A stretch of 64,000 nt of DNA from Schistocephalus solidus (lineage: Eukaryota; Platyhelminthes; Cestoda; Diphyllobothriidea; Diphyllobothriidae), in contig WEDG01005620.1 of the NCBI GenBank assembly GCA_017591395.1, forward strand, positions 62,001 to 126,000, read 5' to 3'. Under the pieces are notes generated by a model, which made no database searches, was not told the origin of the DNA, and saw only the letters and a program-made list of their open reading frames with translations. The translations under genes were made by a program, and so were the position numbers. How positions within the stretch are numbered: position 1 is the first letter of the stretch; the number at the start of each line of letters is the position of its first letter. Below are positions 49,701-58,700 of the stretch, in pieces.

Positions 49701-52700
49701 GCCTTTGACAAATTCCATCTTTTATCTTTGATTTGAACCCTTTATCAATAAGTCTAATCTTATTGCAGTAAAATAGCTGTATGTGACAACCTTTGCAATA
49801 TTTAATTATCAAGAACTCGAAAAAAACAACTCTGAAATGTTCAGAAAAAAATTAAGTGTTCCTGGGCTTGCCTTTGAAAACGTCACATTGGTTCTTTGCA
49901 AGTCTATTGTTGACTTGGTAGGTAACATATCTGGAGAATCGAAGAACTCCAGCAGCATTCACGTAAAGGTTTGTGGTAGGCAAAGAACATTGAAAATTAA
50001 CAGAAGACAGCCAGTATCCTCATGGGCGACCAGTTACAATGCAGAAAACTGAATGCGATTAGACCAGCAAGCGCTATTCACATGTGGATTGCGGGCACTT
50101 TGAGATAAGTCAAAATTCGGATATAATCCTCTTCCAAACGCATTTAACACAAAGAAAGAACTACCAACTAGAAAATCACTAGCAACGCTTCATCCTCTAC
50201 CTGAACCTTCATAGAAGGTTATACTGGCCGCACGAATACCTAAGACCTTGGGAAGGTACATCAAGACCTATTTGAGAAAACGCAACTTAGACACCTAATC
50301 AGTCTCATACTTGCATATGTCTTTGATTTCGGACCAGGCTTAGACACCAGCAAGAACCTGCGAACACTTCACATGGTCCCATCCAACTGCCCTTAAACTC
50401 CACTCTTGTTTACCAAAAACAGCAGAAACAGCCGCAGGCAAGTTGCTCCAGCTAGTCCCATGTATACGGATGAACTTCACGCAATCCCTGAATTCGTCAA
50501 AGCCGTAACCTGATCCATCTTTTAAATGCGTGCCATTCTTCCCAACTTCATCCACCCCACTTTCCTTAACGCTTCGTTCATCCCATGCCTCTCTCACACG
50601 CATTACACACTCTTATTTGTCCAGCGGTACCAACTGTCTCTAATTATTTTTCAATATTCGCTTTCGCTCTCACTTACGTTTTAGGACGTTTTTTGCTAAT
50701 TATCGGCAGTTTTAACTAGCTGTGTGGGCGTGTATAGGTATAGATTTGATGATAACCCATCGACAGCAAAGGAATGTTTAGCAAATGGTCTCCTTGATAA
50801 AAAAAACACAAACTGTCATACCATCTGTCGGAAGAGTGCCGTTATATTGCATTAGGTCAGGCATCATTTCAACTGTTCAGCAATTATTTCCATTTCGAGA
50901 CGCGCAATATCCTGCTACGGGGACGTAAAATGGACAAGTTGTTTTATGCTGAGTGAGAAGTGCCCCGGCATCTACAGGCAATTCCCTGTTCCATGAGATA
51001 AAGCCAGGAATACGTGATTTTGGTTTTGGCGCGGTAAGTGACATCGCTGAATCCTTGTAGACGTTTGCCACACGCTGGCTTGTCCCAGGGCGCCCATAAA
51101 TTGTTCCTAAAAAAGAGCAGTTGAGGATCTCACCTCATCAAGTAGAGTTGTCATACCGCCTTTATTAATTATAAAAAAGTGCAGCCCAATCGCATTTCTG
51201 TTAAGAATTCAGCGGTTGCACCAGTTAGCCTTACAGTAAACTGCAAGTTTCTGATTATCGTGATGGAGCAAAAGAAGATAGACACAGAAGAATAAGAAGA
51301 ATTGACTGCAAGGATTACTTATACGTTCTCCTAAGAAGGACACAGATATACGAGCACCCAGCCAAGTAAACAGCTGGCCCTGCGTATAATTCAAAAGGCA
51401 AAGTATTCTTCTGTTCTTACCCTAAAAAAGCCGCAAGATAAACCGCGAACCTAATCTTAACCCTACCTCTACCCTTAACCCTAACTCAAAGTTAGCATTT
51501 ACTGAAATCAAAGCTCCAAGTTACCTTATCGTTAAACGTAATCGCAGACCGAAACCTAGACGTTTACTTTATCCTATTTTCTTTTGAATTTGGCCCAAAG
51601 ACACATTAACTGTCAACTGTTCCTGCATTCATACCCTATTTATGAAGTCATATAAAAATCATTTCCAAGACCATCGCTGGACCAAGAAGGTTAATGATCT
51701 GACATTTTGGATTCCCGTCTGAAAAGTCAGTCGGAGACAGATAGTTGTTAATGGGCAAGAAGTACAGTAGTTATCGGATGTATTTGCCATGCCGCCATGT
51801 GCGTGCTATAATGAGCATCTCTGGCGATCACCGCTGATGGTCAAATTTGGTGTCGTGAGGATTTCTCTTTTTGCATTCATGTTCTTAACGGCCGCGAATT
51901 CATCACGCGTGTTGAATGTTGGTGATCATTAATCGGCATTTTACCTCGGTGACACTGGAACCGTTAGTCACATGCGCTTTTCTCGCGTTAGTGATTCACT
52001 TGCCCTGACAAATGCAGACCACAGTATATGGGATCATGAGGTCATTGCAGTTGCAATCGAGTTTGGATCTAGGAATCATGACTAGAGCAATTATCACAGA
52101 AGCCCGTGATGCTCGAAATAGCTGCTAATTTTAGTATTTTTTGGTCACATGGTGACTGCGTCGTGCAAATAATGCACTCATTGTGCACCCACTAACCTCA
52201 TCTGTGACCATGTCTGATGATGCATTTAAGTGAGAAGCAGGCCAATAAACTTCTTTTTCTAGTGATCGCATCCTCATCTTCTGAACTATTTCTTGCACCT
52301 CGACTTTTCGTATCTGTCGGCATGTTAGACGATGTGGGTTGAGTGAGGTAGGTGCTAAGTGCGCTTTAGATCACCTCCACGTTCTCCTCCGTTAACCATT
52401 CCAAACATACCGGGCGGAGACAAAATTGGGCACCTTAATTGATGACGCGCAAGTCATCTATCTGTCGTAGTTCATGCGGGCCTGCATTATTTCGCAAGTT
52501 TTAAACAGCGACGGAAATCGCCACCGCACACACAGTTGCGACTGTCTCTGATGATGGGTTCAAGTGAGCATTCAAAACGTCAGGTCAATAAAAGTCATAT
52601 TCCAGTGATCGCACCTTCTCCTTCTGCTGAGCTCTGTCACCTACTGCGACCGAGTTGACCTGCGGTCGTCATCACATTGTCTTATTATCGGAGCCGGGTC

Positions 52701-55700
52701 GATGAGGGCAGAGATGGTGTGGTAGATGAGTGCTAATCTCTACCCACTATGTTTTAAGGCTAATTGTATAGGTCATTGCATATTTCGGTTAGGCTACTAT
52801 GTAAGTCGTTAATTTCCATGAAATCGGTTTCCTTCCATCTTGATCACATCGTAATTAACCAATAGTTATAATGTCATATACAGTTCCTTATAAGAAAGCA
52901 TGGAGTTCTTTTATTATCCTGACCTTCTTATTCGTTCCGATCAATGATTTGTTGGAAATAGTCTCTCAGCGCTGCCTCTTCATCTAAAACATAGTTGTTT
53001 GCCAAGAAATCATACCCTTCTCCCGACAAAGATACTAGTCTAAAACCCAGACACGTGTTTCGTCTATATTTCTGCTACTGCATGACACAGCAACGATGGT
53101 TTCAGTACCTCAGTGGTTCCCCAGCATTTTGCAATGCGGGTTTCGGGTATATGGACTCAAGATAATAATCTAGGACACAATTACTAAAAAAAGTGAAGTG
53201 CAGGATAGGAAGTTAGGTGACCAGAACATGACTTTGAGGATCCGATCCGAACCATCAGAGACTACTGGGTCAAAAATAATCTCATATTCATACTATTTGT
53301 AGTACTAATTGCTTGTAGGATGGGCATGATGTCATTATTCCACATTGGTTAATTGTCTTCGGCCCAATTATTCATTGAATTTTTGGGCCTGGCCCTTTAA
53401 AATAATTTCCAGGTGACCTAACTCCATGCCCTGTTCTTAATAATTTCAGCAATTATTTCCTTGATACCTGTTTGCATTACTCATACATTTACTTTGCACA
53501 AACTTGTTTAGCCTTAACATATCCAAGTCTCGATGATGACCAGGTAAAAAGGAATTTTCATACTTGATTACGGTTCTGCCTTCTCAATTAAAACTCACTA
53601 CGTGGTAATGTAATTTTTGTGTTTATAAAGATGGCCCTATATTAAATCCACCAAATGGAGTCCTTGTCCTCCTGTCAGGACTCAACGAATCATTTTCTTC
53701 TGTACGAGCATTTCACCTTCAGAAGAACGAACGAACTCTACGGGAGACAACAACTGGACAGGGACCACCAATTCCATCTGACCTACATGTTGGTGAATTG
53801 CATCTGATGGAGACAGAAGATCTGTACCCAATAATCATTATCAACAGGACCAACGCTCAGTTAGAGGTAGAGGCGCTTTCAGATGACCTGATGCTTTTCT
53901 GTAAACAATTTGGAGGAACCGATCAGCATTATCATTGAATACTGATTGTGCTAATATAGCCCATTTAAGGTGAAAAGGAGGAGTCTTTAGTTTCTGAGCA
54001 GGTTATATTCAGGCAGAAATCCCTAAGGCGAATTCATTTGGTTCTTATGGAAGAATGGGACGAGAGAAGTTCATTTACCTTTAGGCATTTTGGCGAGCTA
54101 CCATCAATAACTTCATATTACGGCGCAGCATGCAGTTCTGAAAAAAGGTGTCTCATTTTTCGATGAGGCTGACAGAGTAAGAGGACGGCTAGTAAAATTC
54201 TGTGATGTCAGAGTGACCTTGAATTCCGTCTGCAGTACCCTCTCAGGTTCGTCCTAATTTTAAAACTGATTAAAAGCTGACCTTTTTAACTACCAAAAAC
54301 AACTATGCAGCATTTGTTCAAATTTTCGTAGTTTCAATCCAAGTGGCCGATCGACAGCTTATTCAAAAATGGTATATTAGGATGATGAGGAGGAAGAAGA
54401 AGAGAGCTAGTATAATATGGATAATTTTGAGGACAACGACAATACTTATAATAAATCAGCAATCATCAGAGCCTCCACAGGTGGCATATCACATGAAAGG
54501 AAAAAAAATGCAAAAATATTTCCCTTTAAAAAGTTTGCTTAGGTCAGGTTAGAATACTGATTGTGGAACAGAAAACACCCAAAATCTTTCAGTCCGGATG
54601 GGATGATGTCTGGTAAAAAAGCTTCTCTGAAGTCGCCTTTTAGAACCACTGCAAAAACGTATCACATGTGTGACATTAATTTTTTGCACGACTTTGCAGT
54701 GCTCTCATAAATATTAAATAGATGTTACTGATACTAAGAGTAACATTATTCCTAGTTGTTATAATTTGGCAAAAATTTGCGCCTTCTTTAAATGTCACTA
54801 TTAAAAGAAGTTATCTTGCAATTTGCAAACGATTTAATAAGTGAATATTTTATTAATTATATATTTAGATTATATTTAAATTATAAAGGAACTCTGAAAA
54901 CATTATTAATTAAATAAATATTTGCTAAATGAATTAATTTAAAGGCCATTTGTGATGTGTGAGCTTTGTTGGCGGCTGGAAAAGCTCATTTGAAAGTCAG
55001 AATCTTCCAGTTACTTATTGTATTGGGATAAGGTTAAATGGACATCATCGTCACAATTCCTTTTATATAAACAGCACATTTCAGATGTTGGGTCCGAATT
55101 CGGCTGTGGCTCCCGCCTGCTTCACTCAAGAACTGTCAAATGGTCACGAGTAAGTGAACTTCGATGCACAAAACTAATCTTATTTAATACAGGAAGCACT
55201 TAGGCTAAGAGACTTACCACTTGCCTGACAAAAAGGTTTTCCTTCTATAGAAAAATGGTTTCGGGCATCGTTAAAGCTTCTAACCAGTTCAGGGCGAATA
55301 AGAATGTTAGTCACGTCTATGTGACCGAGGAATCAATACAACTGACATCATTCGCACCCGTTGTCCGGAAAACTATGCATGAGTATCTGTTAATATTGCC
55401 ATCAAGGTCTAGACTTCCTAAACCAATCTTAAAAAACCACAGAAACATAACACTGATTTACACTCCCGTTAAAATCTGTCTGTTTGTTGAATTTTAAACA
55501 GTGTGGCATAAATGCGCATCCAGAGGCAAAAATTGACTGGATATTAACGAGACCGGACGGCTTCTCATGTCTCATCGGTAACGGGTTACAAATAACCCTG
55601 CCCTGGGATGCACTTTCGCCTAGGAGATCACTTCCTGGAACACATCTCTGTCTCAATTCCAGCCTAGAAGAGGGATTTTGTCCGTTTGATCAGTTACACT

Positions 55701-58700
55701 TTGCTGCCGCTGTGGACGCCAACGGTGGGGATGGACTCGGTCTTCCGAATTTTCGCCTACAAATACTGTGTTTGGCAAGGTCCGATGGTTTCCCTCTTGC
55801 CAAGCGGAGCATTCTTCTGGCTGTACCAAGTACGACATTACCTACCAAATAACGCTCTTGATTTGATAAAGTTTCAATTTTCTGACGATAGACCGTTTAC
55901 ATAAAGGTGTTTGTATGAGTTGTTTTTTTTCAGTAGAAAACTAATTTCTCTATAATTAACATGAGTATACAACCCATCAGCTTATTTTTTGAGCGAAAGA
56001 AGTTAGTTGGATTTATTTTGCAACGACAATTAATTCATGAAATGAAACCGAAGCACTTCTTTGGCAATGACAAGCCTTTCGCTGTAAATTGTGGAAAACG
56101 AAACTAAGGTCGCTTAATTCGTACACATCAATTCTATCAAAATGAAAACATGCTAAGGTATAACTGCACAGAAATTAAAAACATACAAAATTAAACTACC
56201 TTACGAGGCTGGCAAATACCTGACATCAAATGCCTTTAAGAAAGGCTGTATAACGACGCGTCATCCTCTTCAAAATTTTAACCTGAATCGTCTATCGTGA
56301 ATATTTGGTTTAAAGATGCAAGCCGATTCGGTGTAACTGGACTTGGCTCTCAGAAGGCAATTTATTCCTCGGTAACTCTAATCGTAAATCAATATTTTTA
56401 CTCGATAATTGGCGTCCATTTAAGTGCTATTTTCTCCATCACTTCAAAGATAATGTACCATAAAAATATTATTTCACCTTAAATCAATGCATTGGGTAGA
56501 TAGAACATTAAGAATTGAATAATGTGATGTGCCTTATCGAAGATTGAGGATACTTTGACAAAAGCAATAGAAAGAATAAGTAAACGAGGCCAATTTATGA
56601 GGAGGGATTTTTAAATACAAAAATACACTCAGTGCTGAACGTTTTTTGGTACATCTTTGTGATATTCCTTATACCATGGACACCAGTTTTAAACGACCGA
56701 GATCTGGACTGATAGAAAGCAAGTGACGTTAATTTATGCCAAGTCTCACCGACACAAAAGATACCTTCTGAGTTTTCAGCATGGTGTCCAATAAGAGTTT
56801 CTGAGGTTAACCAAGTTATTTCAATCTGCGCTTCTTATGCCTTTGCACTGTTTATGCGGGCCAACAGTCTAAGGTCGATTAGAAAATAGAACGTGCCCTA
56901 TTTAGAGTACATTCAGAGCGAAGAAACCGACAGGCCAATTACTGTCATATCAATAAGTATAGACGGCTTATTAAGCGTTCGTCCTTCAGTTAGCGTTTTG
57001 CAGAGCAAGTTCATGAGTTTGCTTGTTGAAGTGAGGTCACGCACGGTTATCTATCACGCCTATTAATAATAAAAACTCTGCCGAGTTCCAATTAATTTCT
57101 AAGTTTTATACGCAAATTAGTGTTGTATTTTCGTACTTTTTATGATATTTACTGATTTCTCGGTATGAAGTTATGCAGCCAAAGTTAAGACCCCGGCTCT
57201 TAAGAGGCCAACGGAAAGTCTCACCTTCGAGGAACAGCATAACTGCTTTCACAATTAAATTAACCCTCCATCGAACAATCTTTGTTCTTAGATCTGTTAG
57301 TTACGAAATGCTATGCCCATTGACACTAGGTTAGACCTTCAAATGCACACAATTCCGGATTGGGAAATGACCTGTACATATGCTTGGAAGGAGTTATGTT
57401 CACCAATGACGTTGAGACAGACGAACATAGCTTGTACATATTTCACCTTTAAGGAGTGACTGACAAGTGGAGCCATTCATCGATCAATTTCATTGACAAC
57501 CAATAAGATAAGACCTGCTGCTTGCAGATCGAGAGAGGTTTGAAGAAACATAAAAATTAAGGCCAATGGGAAACTCCAGATTAAGGAAGGATGAATTCAA
57601 TGGTAGCCTAGACGCTGCATGACTGATAAGAGGGCTTAAAAGTTCAATTCTCAGAATAACTTTGAACAAGTGCACAATTTAATGAACTCTTACTCAATTC
57701 CTGCTGTCATTGGTTATTAATTAGAGAAACTGCTCAAATATAAAACGACCTAGAGGGGTAAAACGTGAAAGGTACGTAGAAACACTGAACATAGGTTTAA
57801 CAAGTGGTGAACAGGGAAGAATAACGGGGAGTAGCTGTTCAGGTGAGCAATAACAGCGACGTGTGACTTAAAATGCGTAGAGTGGGATTGAAAAGTGGTG
57901 AACAGGGAAGAATAACGGGGAGTAGCTGTTCAGGTGAGCAATAACAGCGACGTGTGACTTAAAATGCGTAGAGTGGGATTGAAACACTGAACGTAGGTTT
58001 AACAAGTGGTGAACAGGTAAGAATAACGGGGAGTAGCTGTTCCGGTGAGCAATAACAGCGACGTGTGACTTAAAATGCGTAGAGTGGGATTGGTTTCACC
58101 CAAGTGGGGTCGAGGAGGGTGACGGGATGGGTGAGGGAATGGGTTTAATTCCGCAATCGATTTTCTCCTGGCAGGGTGTGATGGATCAAGCGATCCAGCA
58201 CTCTGCACTGTTCTGTATTATTCCTCCGTACTGCAGCGGTTTCTGCAGAGCGCAGGTGACACCCAGTCGTCACTCCAACTAGGACTTAAAATACGGTCTT
58301 CAAACTCAGCGTATGGCCAGTGTCCACCAGTCGTTGCATACTTGAACTCCTTAGTGCCCTATTGGCTGCCCTCAGCAGCAAATTCGCCATTTATTCAGAT
58401 GGCCAAGTTGCCAACTGCCTTTGCGTTCGTCCCAATCTCATTGATTTCTCAAATGCATGTAAACTCATAGATTTAATTTAATGTGGGGTGCATAGAAAGA
58501 ATGCCCTTAACTGGTCTAAAAAGCCGCTGTAGTGCACATAAAGAAGAAGGTACTGGTGGCGTACGTCCCTTAGATAGTGTAACGATGCCATCGTTTAATG
58601 GAGGTAGACGTTCACCCGATTTTAGCACTGACCTTTCTGCTGGACTTTTTGTCTGGGCTGGCGACACTTAGGATGAATCTCTTCAGCTGACCTTTTCTAT

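Larger units (their letters stand above)
46812..53630 (+). other. Intron 6 (about 6.8 kb)
   Basis: Starts gtaagt and joins exons 6 and 7 in phase 1, giving the Tyr of VMYGPIL. It holds an unexplained 87-codon antisense reading frame (50340-50603), a TAACCC-like tract near 51.42-51.49 kb, and the inverted PLE-terminal repeats at 51.7-52.74 kb. Nothing else is recognised. Confidence 0.68.

Noticed and set aside
49783..50052. Plus-strand 89-codon frame (with NVTLVLCKS and SSSIHVKV) that looks like the end of an Ig domain
   Set aside because: The only good acceptor nearby (49768) is followed by an in-frame stop, no convincing donor fits, and exon 6 joins exon 7 directly and in phase to give the expected linker VMYGPIL. 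Kept only as a possible alternative exon.
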